Shown here one piece after another: positions 26,055-33,869 of a stretch of 64,000 nucleotides of DNA. The stretch comes from CAVQUE01 sp046290435 (GTDB lineage Bacteria > Actinomycetota > Acidimicrobiia > Acidimicrobiales > UBA8592), in NCBI GenBank assembly GCA_046290435.1, contig JBKAGO010000047.1:1-64000 (forward strand), in the 5' to 3' direction. Within the stretch, counting starts at the first letter, position 1. Each line of letters begins with the position of its first letter. A program made the position numbers and the translations under genes. The notes under the pieces were generated by a model, which was not told the DNA's origin, made no database searches, and saw nothing but the letters and a program-made list of their open reading frames with translations.

Positions 26055-26660
26055 TCAGTCCGCCGACTTCAAGACACCGACCAACTCCATGGTCGCCACC
26101 GTTGCCGGGTTGCGCCACGCGGCGCGGCCTTCGGGCCGCTCGATGGCGATGCTCCCACCCCCGACGAGATCGGCGTGGGCCCCACGCCCACCCGTGACCT
26201 CCCAGGAGCCACCGTCGACGGGCTCGAGGCGCACGGACACGCTGCCCGAGCCGTCGCTGCAGACCCACTCGGCGATCACCACGTAGTCGACGACCGCCTC
26301 GGGATCGGCGGCGTCGACGATGCGGCGGTTCCGGAACTCGACCTCGGCGGGCATCAACGCTTCGCCGCTGACCAGATCCTCGTGACCCGTCGCCTGGTGG
26401 AGCCCCTCGGCGCAGAACCTGCCGTCGTCGACGGCGGGGCCCTTCGCGGACAAGCGGTCCCCGTCGGCGATGTCGACGACCACCTGGATCCGATCGGGAT
26501 CGCCCTCACTGCACTCGAGCGCCGACAGCGCGACCAGCGCGACGAGGACGACCCGAGCGAGATGACGGCGGGCCGGCCACGTCTCGGACCAACGACCACG
26601 CCACCGGCCGCAGCTGCTGCTGCGACCGGAGATCAAGGCGACCACCCGTCCGGGCCGCAT
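26055..26660 (-). CDS. Exported hypothetical protein
   Basis: The frame has a basic N-terminal part, then a signal-like hydrophobic stretch ARVVLVALVALSALECSEG. A ~140-residue acidic domain follows, with three or four Cys and a beta-rich pattern (VSVRLEPVDGGSWEVTGG). The Cys after ALE is a poor lipobox, so Sec export is more likely than lipidation. The start is uncertain: ATG at 26660, GTG at 26645 and TTG at 26636 are in frame. The last would give a TTGA overlap with the upstream gene and a more usual signal length. Function unknown; co-transcribed with the lipoprotein gene upstream. Confidence 0.6.
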   Translation of the reverse strand: MRPGRVVALISGRSSSCGRWRGRWSETWPARRHLARVVLVALVALSALECSEGDPDRIQVVVDIADGDRLSAKGPAVDDGRFCAEGLHQATGHEDLVSGEALMPAEVEFRNRRIVDAADPEAVVDYVVIAEWVCSDGSGSVSVRLEPVDGGSWEVTGGRGAHADLVGGGSIAIERPEGRAAWRNPATVATMELVGVLKSAD

Positions 26661-28084
26661 GCCGTCAGCGGCGGTCGCCCGGTGAGCAGCTCGTAGCGGG
26701 CCGCGAGCTCGCTGCAGTCGGGAGGTGGCAGGAGCGGATAACGGGCGTCGGCGGTACCAGCGAGCCCCCACGCGATCGTGGCTGCCGCATGTTCGACGCC
26801 CCGCGCGCGCCACACGGCATCGGACCCGTACCAATCGTCGAGGCCGGCGCGCATCGTGAATGCAGCCTCGGTCTGCTGGTCGACGTGGTCGAGCATCCAC
26901 AGGTGGGCGAGCTCGTGGAGCCCGGAAGTGACGGCGGCGACCGTCCATCCGGACTCCGTCGCAGCCGAAGCCAGATCATCGGCGTCCTGGCACAGGACGG
27001 CCGTGTGCCGCCCGTCGTATCGGGCATCGTCGGGGATGGCCAGGCCACTGCGGCCGATGCAGTCGGGCGACGGCGGGAACCAGATCGCTCTGACATCCGG
27101 CAGGGGCAGACCGCCTTCGCCATAGCGATCGACGAGCCACCGCGCGAGTGCTTCGTGGCCGGACTCTGCGTTGACGAGGTCGACCGGACCGCCGGCGACG
27201 TCGATCACACGGGTCACGTTCGACTCGAGCGATCGGGGCATCTCGAAATCGGTCCACCAACCGTCGCCGACGTCGATGCCACAGCGCCGAGCCGACTCCA
27301 GGTGGGCGAACCGGTGCTCGTGCACGATCTCGGGACCGCTCAGCACCCAGCGCCGTGCTTCGAGGCGGGGGCAGTCGCCGTCGAGCTGCACGATGACCAG
27401 CGCCTCGATGCGACTCCGGGACCGGTACGCGAAGACCTGCGGCCATGGACCGGGCTCGACGAAGGCGGTGTCATCGACGCCGCCGAGGACCTCGTCGACG
27501 CCGTTCCAGGCGAGGCCGGCCAGGTCGTCGCGGATCGTCACGTCGGGTGCGTAGAGCTCGGCGAGGGCACGCCGATCGCGCTGATTCCATGCCGTCGTGT
27601 ACCGGCCATACAGCTCGAGGAGCTGGGTCTCGTGCGTGCGGGGCGCCACGTAGGGAATCTCCAAGCCGTCGAAGATCCGAGAGGCGGTCCGGCCGCCGGG
27701 GCCGAAGACGTAGCTCTGGGCCCAGCTGTGGAACTCGGCCTCTCCGAAGCCCCGCCACCAGACCACCGCTCCATCGATGGAGACGAACACGTGCTCGGCG
27801 CGCACGTGATCGAATTCCACGTCGAGGCGCAGCGCCCGGAGCGAATCCACGATCTCGACGGGACTGGTGGCGACCCCGGCCCCCCATTCGGTGAGGTCGA
27901 GCGTGCCGCCCGCGGTGTAGAACCTGGCCTGGGCATAGGGGTCCTGGGTGTCGTAGACGTCGGCCAACGTATCGACGACGGTGTCGATGCGACGGGAGCT
28001 CTCATGGTCTGCTCCGGAACTGCACGCGACACCCGCCAGGAGCACGAGAAGCGCCACTGCGATCCTGGCCGTCGTCCTACCCAC
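26633..28084 (-). CDS. Lipoprotein with SnoaL-like domains and an HExxH motif
   Basis: Protein of 483 residues starting with GTG. The signal peptide AVALLVLLAGVACSSG has a good lipobox. Residues about 30-270 look like one or two NTF2/SnoaL-type units (IDTVVDTLADVYDTQDPYAQARFY; YGRYTTAWNQRDRRALAELYAPDV). The C-terminal third contains TSGLHELAHLWMLDHV, an HELAH zinc-peptidase motif with a downstream helix. Other Cys (CPRLEA, CIGRSGL, LCQDA) may form disulfides outside the cell. A surface metalloprotease fused to a SnoaL-like sensor is plausible but unproven. Confidence 0.7.
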   Translation of the reverse strand: MGRTTARIAVALLVLLAGVACSSGADHESSRRIDTVVDTLADVYDTQDPYAQARFYTAGGTLDLTEWGAGVATSPVEIVDSLRALRLDVEFDHVRAEHVFVSIDGAVVWWRGFGEAEFHSWAQSYVFGPGGRTASRIFDGLEIPYVAPRTHETQLLELYGRYTTAWNQRDRRALAELYAPDVTIRDDLAGLAWNGVDEVLGGVDDTAFVEPGPWPQVFAYRSRSRIEALVIVQLDGDCPRLEARRWVLSGPEIVHEHRFAHLESARRCGIDVGDGWWTDFEMPRSLESNVTRVIDVAGGPVDLVNAESGHEALARWLVDRYGEGGLPLPDVRAIWFPPSPDCIGRSGLAIPDDARYDGRHTAVLCQDADDLASAATESGWTVAAVTSGLHELAHLWMLDHVDQQTEAAFTMRAGLDDWYGSDAVWRARGVEHAAATIAWGLAGTADARYPLLPPPDCSELAARYELLTGRPPLTACGPDGWSP

Positions 28085-28148
28085 GAGGTCATGGTTCCGT
28101 GGCCCCGCGGACGCGACAAGAGGCGAACGTCAGCCCGCGGGCCCGACC

Positions 28149-28268
28149 GGCACGCGCCCGACAGCCGGCCCTCCATCCCCCGCTCCGGCTCGCTGCGCTC
28201 ACGGGCCGCTCGGGCCACGGGCCGGCCGACCGCCCGGCACGCGGCCGACAGCCGGCCCTCCATCCCCC
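28149..28268. repeat. Imperfect ~33-bp direct repeat pair
   Basis: GGCACGCG-CCGACAGCCGG-CCCTCCATCCCCC occurs at 28149-28181 and again at about 28237-28268, 88 bp apart, in the gap between divergent genes. The second copy lies 25 bases before the phosphatase GTG. Its role is unknown; a simple local duplication is the likeliest origin. Confidence 0.6.
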
Positions 28269-28292
28269 GGCCGGCGCTCTAAGGTTCCGGCC

Positions 28293-29087
28293 GTGTTCGA
28301 CCAACGTGTGCTGATCCCGTCCATGAACCTCCGAGACCTCGGCGGGTACGAGACCGTCGACGGGCGACGGGTTGCGTCGGGCGTGATGCTGCGGGGTGGG
28401 CACATGGCCGACCTGACCGCCGAGGAACTCGCGACCCTGTCGGGGCTGGGCCTGGCCACCATCGTCGACCTGCGCCGTCCCGACGAGATCGAGATCCGTC
28501 CCACGCCCCTCCTCGACGGGGTCACCAACGTCAACTACTCGGTGTCGGACCCCGACAACTCCTTCGCCGTGGCCGTCAACAACATCACCGACCCGGCCGC
28601 AGCGGCCAACGTCGGCGATGCGGGCATCGCCTACTACCGCGACCTCGTCGCCACGAAACTCCCACTGTTCCGGCCCGTGTTCGACGCCATCGTCGGCGAC
28701 GGACGCCGCCCGGTGCTGTTCCACTGCACCGCAGGCAAGGACCGCACCGGCTTCGTCGCAGCGACACTGCTCGAGCTGCTCGGCGTCCCGAGCGACGTCA
28801 TCATGGCCGACTACCTGCTGACCAACGAGGTGCGCGGCCAGGCGCTGGCCGGACGCCTCGAGATCGTGCGCGCCGAGCGGGCCATCGCCCGGGGCATCGG
28901 GCCCGAGGGCGTGCCCGACTACGAGATGGACGCCATCCGCCGGCTCATGTTCGTCGAGGAGGCGTTCCTCGCCGCCACCTACGACGAGGTGGAGCGTCGC
29001 TACGGCACCTGGGCAGCCATGGCCGAACAGGCCCTGGGGCTCGACCAGGCCACCGTCGAGCGCTTTCGCGACCAGGTCCTGGAGTAG
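28293..29087 (+). CDS. Tyrosine phosphatase (Y_phosphatase3 / MptpB-like)
   Basis: Phosphatase of 264 residues. The signature loop HCTAGKDRTG (144-153) holds the nucleophile Cys145 and Arg151. The N-terminus NLRDLGGYETVDGRRVASGVMLRGGHM is typical of the group that includes mycobacterial MptpB, which acts on phospho-Tyr/Ser and phosphoinositides. GTG at 28293 is the start before the conserved part. The stop is three bases from the next GTG, giving an operon with the APH-type kinase. Confidence 0.9.
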   Translation: MFDQRVLIPSMNLRDLGGYETVDGRRVASGVMLRGGHMADLTAEELATLSGLGLATIVDLRRPDEIEIRPTPLLDGVTNVNYSVSDPDNSFAVAVNNITDPAAAANVGDAGIAYYRDLVATKLPLFRPVFDAIVGDGRRPVLFHCTAGKDRTGFVAATLLELLGVPSDVIMADYLLTNEVRGQALAGRLEIVRAERAIARGIGPEGVPDYEMDAIRRLMFVEEAFLAATYDEVERRYGTWAAMAEQALGLDQATVERFRDQVLE

Positions 29088-29089
29088 CC

Positions 29090-30127
29090 GTGGATCCGCT
29101 GCCGGGCATCGACGTCGCAACACTCGAGCCGTGGCTCTCCGCGCACATCGACGGCGCGGTGCCGCCGTTCTCGTTCGAGCTCTTCGCCGCCGGCGGCTCG
29201 AACCTGACGTATCGGGTCACCGACGCCGCCGGCATGGCCCGGGTGCTGCGGCGCCCGCCGGTGGGCCGAGCCCTCGAGACGGCCCACGACATGGAGCGCG
29301 AGGTCCGCATCATCGAGGCCTTGCACACCCATGGCGTCGTGCCCGTGCCTGCCTGCCTGGGGTACTGCGACGACCCGGCCGTCACCGGGGCGCCGTTCTC
29401 GGTGCTGGCGTTCGTCGACGGCATCGTCCTGCGCACCACCGCCGACACCGCCGGGTTCACCTCCGCGCAGGCCGGCACGGCCACCGATGCACTGGTCGCC
29501 ACGCAGGTGGCGATGCACACCCTCGACCTCGACGCCGTCGGCCTGGGCGACCTCGGGCGCCACGACGGCTACGTCGCCCGCCAGCTCCGGCGGTGGCGCC
29601 GCCAGATCGATCACGTCGCTCTCCGCCCGCTGCCGCTGCTCGACGAGCTGCACGACCGTCTCGTCGCCACCATCCCGCCCGAGCGAGCCCGGCCGGCGCT
29701 CGCCCACGGCGACTACCGCTTCGACAACGTCATCCTCACCGCCGACCTCGGCGTGGCCGCGGTGCTCGACTGGGAGCTGTGCACCACCGGCGACCCGATC
29801 GCCGACTTCGCCTGGTCGATCCGCTATTGGGCCGACCCCGGCGATCCGCTGGGCTGGCTGCCCGACGCCCCGACGCTGGCGCCGGTGTTCCCGCGCCGCA
29901 GCGAGGTCGTCGACCGCTACGCCGCGGCCACGGGCTTCGACCTGTCGGATCTCGGCTGGTACGAGGTGTTCAGCTGGTGGAAGCAGGCCTGCATCGTCGA
30001 GGGCGTGCATGCCCGGCGGCGACGGGGAGCGACGGGCGGCATGCGCGGCGGCGACGTGGCGTCGATCGCCGCCCGGGTCGACACGATGCTGGCCATCGCC
30101 CACGACCTGGCCGCCCACCGCCTCTGA
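29090..30127 (+). CDS. APH-family phosphotransferase, ACAD10/11 kinase type
   Basis: Protein-kinase-like fold of 345 residues. It has an N-lobe with GGSNLTYRVTDAAG and a Lys/Arg-rich strand, a catalytic loop HGDYRFDN (H206, D208, N213) and a metal-binding DWE (D227). The N-terminal line (LEPWLSAHIDG...) and the WWKQACIVEGVHARRRRG segment match bacterial homologues of the ACAD10/11 kinase domain. In mammals that domain phosphorylates 4-hydroxyacyl-CoAs before an ACAD removes phosphate. The GTG start follows GGAGTAGCC. Phosphorylation of a hydroxyacyl substrate here is inference. Confidence 0.88.
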   Translation: MDPLPGIDVATLEPWLSAHIDGAVPPFSFELFAAGGSNLTYRVTDAAGMARVLRRPPVGRALETAHDMEREVRIIEALHTHGVVPVPACLGYCDDPAVTGAPFSVLAFVDGIVLRTTADTAGFTSAQAGTATDALVATQVAMHTLDLDAVGLGDLGRHDGYVARQLRRWRRQIDHVALRPLPLLDELHDRLVATIPPERARPALAHGDYRFDNVILTADLGVAAVLDWELCTTGDPIADFAWSIRYWADPGDPLGWLPDAPTLAPVFPRRSEVVDRYAAATGFDLSDLGWYEVFSWWKQACIVEGVHARRRRGATGGMRGGDVASIAARVDTMLAIAHDLAAHRL

Positions 30128-30186
30128 GCGTCACGCCCCCGGTCGGGCCGCCTCGACAGTCCGCCCCCCTCCGCCCTCCGCCCTCC

Positions 30187-30241
30187 GCCGAAATCTGGGA
30201 CTTTGCGCGCAGCAGGTGCGCGCAAAGTCCCAGATTTCGGC
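30187..30241. repeat. Palindromic element, GCCGAAATCTGGGACTTTGC family, copy 2
   Basis: Perfect 24-bp arms (30187-30210 and 30218-30241) with loop AGCAGGT, the same loop as copy 1 at 24293-24347. It lies between two genes on the same strand, 39 bases before the crotonase ATG. Confidence 0.9.
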
Positions 30242-30280
30242 AGGACACCCGGGTCCGGGGGACGTGCCAGACTGCCGGGC

Positions 30281-31060
30281 ATGGCCGGAACGGTGCATCT
30301 CGAGATCGACGGGCCCATCGCCACGCTCGTCAACGACAACCCCGACAAGCACAATGCGTTCGACGACGACATGGACGACCAGCTCTTCGCCGCGCTCGGC
30401 GAACTCGCCGGCCGATCCGACATCCGGGCCGTCATCTGGCGCGGCGTCGGCGCGTCGTGGTCGTCGGGGCGCGACGTGTCGTCCATCGGGAACCACACCC
30501 TCGACATGAGCCACCACGAGCTCATGAGCCGCGGCCACCGTGGCATCCAGCAGATCTGGGCCATCGAGGCGCCCATCATCGTGGCCATCGACGGCTGGGC
30601 CATCGGCGGGTCGTTCCAGCGGGCGCTCTTGTGCGACATCCGTATCTGCACCCCGGCGGCGAAGTTCATGCTCCCCGAGGTCGGCCACGGGGTCATCCCC
30701 GACACCGGCGGCATGGCCGTTCTGTACGAGATGTGCGGCCATGGCCTGGTCAGCGACATGGTGCTCACCGGCCGCCGCCTCGGCGCCGACGAGGCCCTCG
30801 CCCACGGCATCGTCAGCCGCATCGTCGAGGCCGACGCGCTCGACGCCACCGCCCGCGAGATGGCAGACAGGATCGCCGCCGCCCCACCGCTCGCCGTCAA
30901 GATGGCCCGGCGGGTCATCTCGCATCTCGCTCGTCCACCCATCCGCTCGTCGATGGACGACGAGCTGATCTACCAGACGTTCCTCAACCGCTCCGACGAC
31001 GCCGCCGAACTCCGCACCGCCCGCGCCGAGGGGCGCCCGCCCCGGTTCACCGGGAGCTGA
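30281..31060 (+). CDS. Enoyl-CoA hydratase/isomerase family protein
   Basis: Crotonase-fold protein of 259 residues. The oxyanion-hole segments are SWSSGRDVS and GWAIGGSFQRALLCD. The active-site loop FMLPEVGHGVIPDTGG keeps the Glu of LPE that serves as base in hydratases. ATG at 30281 is chosen because the longer frame upstream is created by the palindrome. Part of the +-strand run from the phosphatase to the SnoaL gene, consistent with acyl-CoA breakdown. Confidence 0.9.
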   Translation: MAGTVHLEIDGPIATLVNDNPDKHNAFDDDMDDQLFAALGELAGRSDIRAVIWRGVGASWSSGRDVSSIGNHTLDMSHHELMSRGHRGIQQIWAIEAPIIVAIDGWAIGGSFQRALLCDIRICTPAAKFMLPEVGHGVIPDTGGMAVLYEMCGHGLVSDMVLTGRRLGADEALAHGIVSRIVEADALDATAREMADRIAAAPPLAVKMARRVISHLARPPIRSSMDDELIYQTFLNRSDDAAELRTARAEGRPPRFTGS

Positions 31061-31156
31061 CGTGCGAGCCCACAGCGCCCGCTTGTGCCCCAGCAACCGC
31101 ACCGGCAAGCCCGCCACCGAAGGTTGTGGGGCGCAGCCCCACCAGGAAGGCCGACC

Positions 31157-32032
31157 ATGACCACCGGACTCCCCCACCCGCCTCCGCCCGGCGAGACCGC
31201 GTTGCGGCCCGGCACCTTCGATGGCCAGACGGTGTTCGTCACCGGTGGCGGCACCGGCCTCGGCAAGGCCATCGCCCTCGAGTTCGCACGCCTCGGCGCG
31301 TCGATCGTCATCGCATCACGCAAGCCCGAGCACCTGAGCGCCGGCGCCGAGGCCGTCAACGCGCTGGGCGGCGCCGTCCTCACCGTCGAGTGCGACATCC
31401 GCGAACCCACCTCGATCGCCACCGCGTTCGACGCCGCCACCGAGTACCTCGGCATGCCGTCGGTGTTGATCAACAACGCAGCGGCCAACTTCCCCGTACC
31501 CGCCGAGGACATGTCACCCAACGCCTGGCGCACCGTCGTCGACATCACGTTGAACGGCACGTTCTTCTGCGCCCGCGAGTTCGGGCGCCGCCACCTGGCC
31601 GCCGGCACGCCCGCATCGATCATCAACATCGGCGCCACCTACGCATGGACGGGCGGCCCGGGCTTCGCGCACTCGGCGGCTGCGAAGGCGGGCGTCAAGA
31701 ACCTCACCGAGAGCCTCGCCGTCGAGTGGGGCCCGTCGGGCATCCAGGTGAACTGCCTGGTGCCGGGGCTGATGCCCCACGAGGACATGACCGACGACAT
31801 CGTCGGCAACCTCGAACGCACCCACGACAAAGACGTCTGCCAGCCGGCGATGCGGGTCGGCGAACGACAGGAGCTCGGCTGGGCCGCGACGTTCCTGGCG
31901 TCGCCGTATGGCCGCTTCATCAGCGGCCACACCCTGGTGGTCGACGGTGCCAACTGGCAGCGGCGGTCGCTGACCAACCCGCCGGTCGTGCCGGTTCGCG
32001 AGCAGATGGGACGCGGCCCCTTCGAGCCGTGA
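31157..32032 (+). CDS. SDR reductase, 2,4-dienoyl-CoA reductase-like
   Basis: Rossmann-fold SDR of 291 residues. Cofactor loop VTGGGTGLGKAIA (about 28-40), NNAA near 120, and an active-site segment in which the usual Tyr of YxxxK is Ser (HSAAAKAGV). NADPH 2,4-dienoyl-CoA reductases share this change, keep the Lys and use other residues for catalysis, so DECR is the best guess. The ending GHTLVVDGANWQ is classic. AGGAAGG lies ahead of the ATG at 31157. It would help the neighbouring crotonases process unsaturated acyl-CoA. Confidence 0.88.
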   Translation: MTTGLPHPPPPGETALRPGTFDGQTVFVTGGGTGLGKAIALEFARLGASIVIASRKPEHLSAGAEAVNALGGAVLTVECDIREPTSIATAFDAATEYLGMPSVLINNAAANFPVPAEDMSPNAWRTVVDITLNGTFFCAREFGRRHLAAGTPASIINIGATYAWTGGPGFAHSAAAKAGVKNLTESLAVEWGPSGIQVNCLVPGLMPHEDMTDDIVGNLERTHDKDVCQPAMRVGERQELGWAATFLASPYGRFISGHTLVVDGANWQRRSLTNPPVVPVREQMGRGPFEP

Positions 32033-32186
32033 CGGGGGCCGACGGGCCCCGACCTCGCTGCACGGCCCGGCGCCCGTCCCCCGGTTGCGAGCCGGCGCGA
32101 CACCGCGGGCGGGCCAGTGCCACGCCGGCGGCGCCTTTCCGCGAACCGGACGCGACGTCCGACGGCGCGGTGTGCCAACCTGTGGC

Positions 32187-32201
32187 CTGACGCACCGTCA
32201 G
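32187..32201. promoter_or_regulatory. Candidate operator CTGACG-CAC-CGTCAG
   Basis: Perfect 6-3-6 palindrome 26 bases upstream of the LLM ATG. Its core TGAC-N5-GTCA has the spacing of the palindrome at 7732-7744, so one TetR-type regulator might serve both. Confidence 0.4.
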
Positions 32202-32227
32202 ATCCGCGCACGAACCCAGGGGGACCC

Positions 32228-33184
32228 ATGGCTGCGATCGTCGAACCAGGTGGCTGGATGTACGGGATGCAGCTGCCGGTGCAGACCCTCACCCGGACGC
32301 TCGCCGACCCGTGGGAGGACGCCGCCGGCGTCGACGATCTGATCCGCATCGCGCAGAAGGCCGAGGCCACCGGCCACGGTTTCGTCGGGGTGTGCGACCA
32401 CGTCGCCATCCCCGACAACGAGTACGCGTCGAAGATGACCACCACCTGGTACGACACCGTGGCGACGCTGGCGTTCCTGGCTGCGCACACCGAGCGGGTG
32501 CGCTTGCTGTCGGTGGTCTGGATCGCTGCCTACCGCCATCCGCTCCAGACGGCCAAGAGCTTCGGCACCATCGACCACCTCTCGGGCGGCCGTGCCGTGC
32601 TCGGCGTCGGCGCCGGACACGTCGAAGCCGAGTTCGAGGCCCTCGGAGTCGACTTCGCCACCCGTGGCAAGCGCCTCGACGAGACCCTCGACGCCCTCGC
32701 CGGCGCATTCGCCGAGCCCTACGTCTCCTTCGACGGCGACCTCTACCGCTACACCGACGTCGGCGTGGCCCCCGCCCCGGCCGGCGGCGGACGGCTCCCG
32801 GTCTGGGTGGGCGGCTCGGGCAAGGCCGCCTGGAAGCGCGCCGGGCGCCGCGGCGACGGCTACATCCCCATGGGCAACCAGGTGGCGCAGTACCCCGAGA
32901 TCGTCGACACCATCCACGCCGCCGCCGCCGAGGCCGGCCGCACCGACGCACGCTTCGACATCGGCTACATGCCCGGCTGGTCGTATCTCACCGGCCCCGT
33001 CCCCGAGGACCTGCCGATGACCTGGGTCCACGGCCCCGAAGCCCTCGCCGGCGACATCCGCGCCGCACGCGAAGCAGGCGCCAACACCTTCCACATGAAG
33101 TTCCGCGGCCGCACCATCGAGGAGTACCTCGACCAGCTCGATGCCTTCGCCGAGTTGGTCGTCCCGATGGTGAACGAAGGCTGA
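32228..33184 (+). CDS. LLM-class F420-dependent oxidoreductase
   Basis: Barrel protein of 318 residues. Blocks: GFVGVCDHVAIPDN, RVRLLSVVWIAAYRHPLQTAKSFGTIDHLSGGRAVLGVGAGHVEAEFEALG and LPVWVGGSGKAAWKRAGRRGDGYIPMG. ATG at 32228 is preceded by AGGGGGACCC. A short gap to the SnoaL-like gene suggests co-transcription, and an SDR lies upstream. Substrate unknown; it may act on the acyl or ring intermediate handled by its neighbours. Confidence 0.88.
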   Translation: MAAIVEPGGWMYGMQLPVQTLTRTLADPWEDAAGVDDLIRIAQKAEATGHGFVGVCDHVAIPDNEYASKMTTTWYDTVATLAFLAAHTERVRLLSVVWIAAYRHPLQTAKSFGTIDHLSGGRAVLGVGAGHVEAEFEALGVDFATRGKRLDETLDALAGAFAEPYVSFDGDLYRYTDVGVAPAPAGGGRLPVWVGGSGKAAWKRAGRRGDGYIPMGNQVAQYPEIVDTIHAAAAEAGRTDARFDIGYMPGWSYLTGPVPEDLPMTWVHGPEALAGDIRAAREAGANTFHMKFRGRTIEEYLDQLDAFAELVVPMVNEG

Positions 33185-33199
33185 CGGCGCGTCACCGCC

Positions 33200-33700
33200 A
33201 TGCCGGCCCCCGACCCTCTCCTCGACGACCTCGCCATCGAGCGCCTGCTGCGCCGCTACGCCGACGTCTGCACCCGGCGCGCCTGGCCCGAACTCCACGA
33301 TCTGTTCGTGGCCGACGCCACCGTCACCCTCGACCTGCGCGACCGCGAGCTGATCATCGACGGGCCCGCGGCTCTCGGCGAGTTCATCGGCAGGTCGCTC
33401 GAGCAGTTCGACTTCTTCCAGTTCGCCATCCGCAACACCGTCGTCGAGGTCGGCGTCGGCGGCGACCCCGACGCCGCGGCCGGCCGCATGTGGATGTCGG
33501 AGTTCCGCCACGCCGTCGCCGCCACGACCGACGGTCACGCCGGCACCGAGGGCTGGTCGACCATCTTCGGCCTCTACCAGGACCGGTACCGGCGGACGCC
33601 CGAGGGATGGCGGTTCGAACGACGCCGCTACCAGTCGATCGCCCGCCCCGCCGAGGGTGCACTGTTCGGCGTCGACGTGATGCCCTTCGACGCGCTCTGA
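33200..33700 (+). CDS. SnoaL-like (NTF2-fold) protein
   Basis: Protein of 166 residues with the DLAIERLLRRYADVCTRRAWPELHDLFVADATV opening and a C-terminal WRFERRRYQSIAR strand, typical of SnoaL_4 domains. These act as small cyclases, isomerases or hydratases, or as ligand-binding subunits. Starts 15 bases after the LLM stop. No catalytic assignment can be made; pairing with the LLM suggests a shared substrate. Confidence 0.82.
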   Translation: MPAPDPLLDDLAIERLLRRYADVCTRRAWPELHDLFVADATVTLDLRDRELIIDGPAALGEFIGRSLEQFDFFQFAIRNTVVEVGVGGDPDAAAGRMWMSEFRHAVAATTDGHAGTEGWSTIFGLYQDRYRRTPEGWRFERRRYQSIARPAEGALFGVDVMPFDAL

Positions 33701-33869
33701 CCCCTCGCCGGGGCTCGCGCCGACCCGGCAGCCGCTCAGGCCGGGAGCCGGGCGGCCGATGAGAAGTCCCGACGAGAAATCGAGGATCGGCGAGCGACCG
33801 ATTACCCTGCGGGGCGTGGTCGGCGGGACCGCGCAGCGACCAATCGGGACGGCGCAGAGGTGGTGACCA

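Noticed and set aside
29131..32190. Plus-strand frame of 1019 codons spanning several genes
   Set aside because: Very Arg/Pro/His-rich shadow of the APH, crotonase and SDR genes, which have conserved motifs in other frames.
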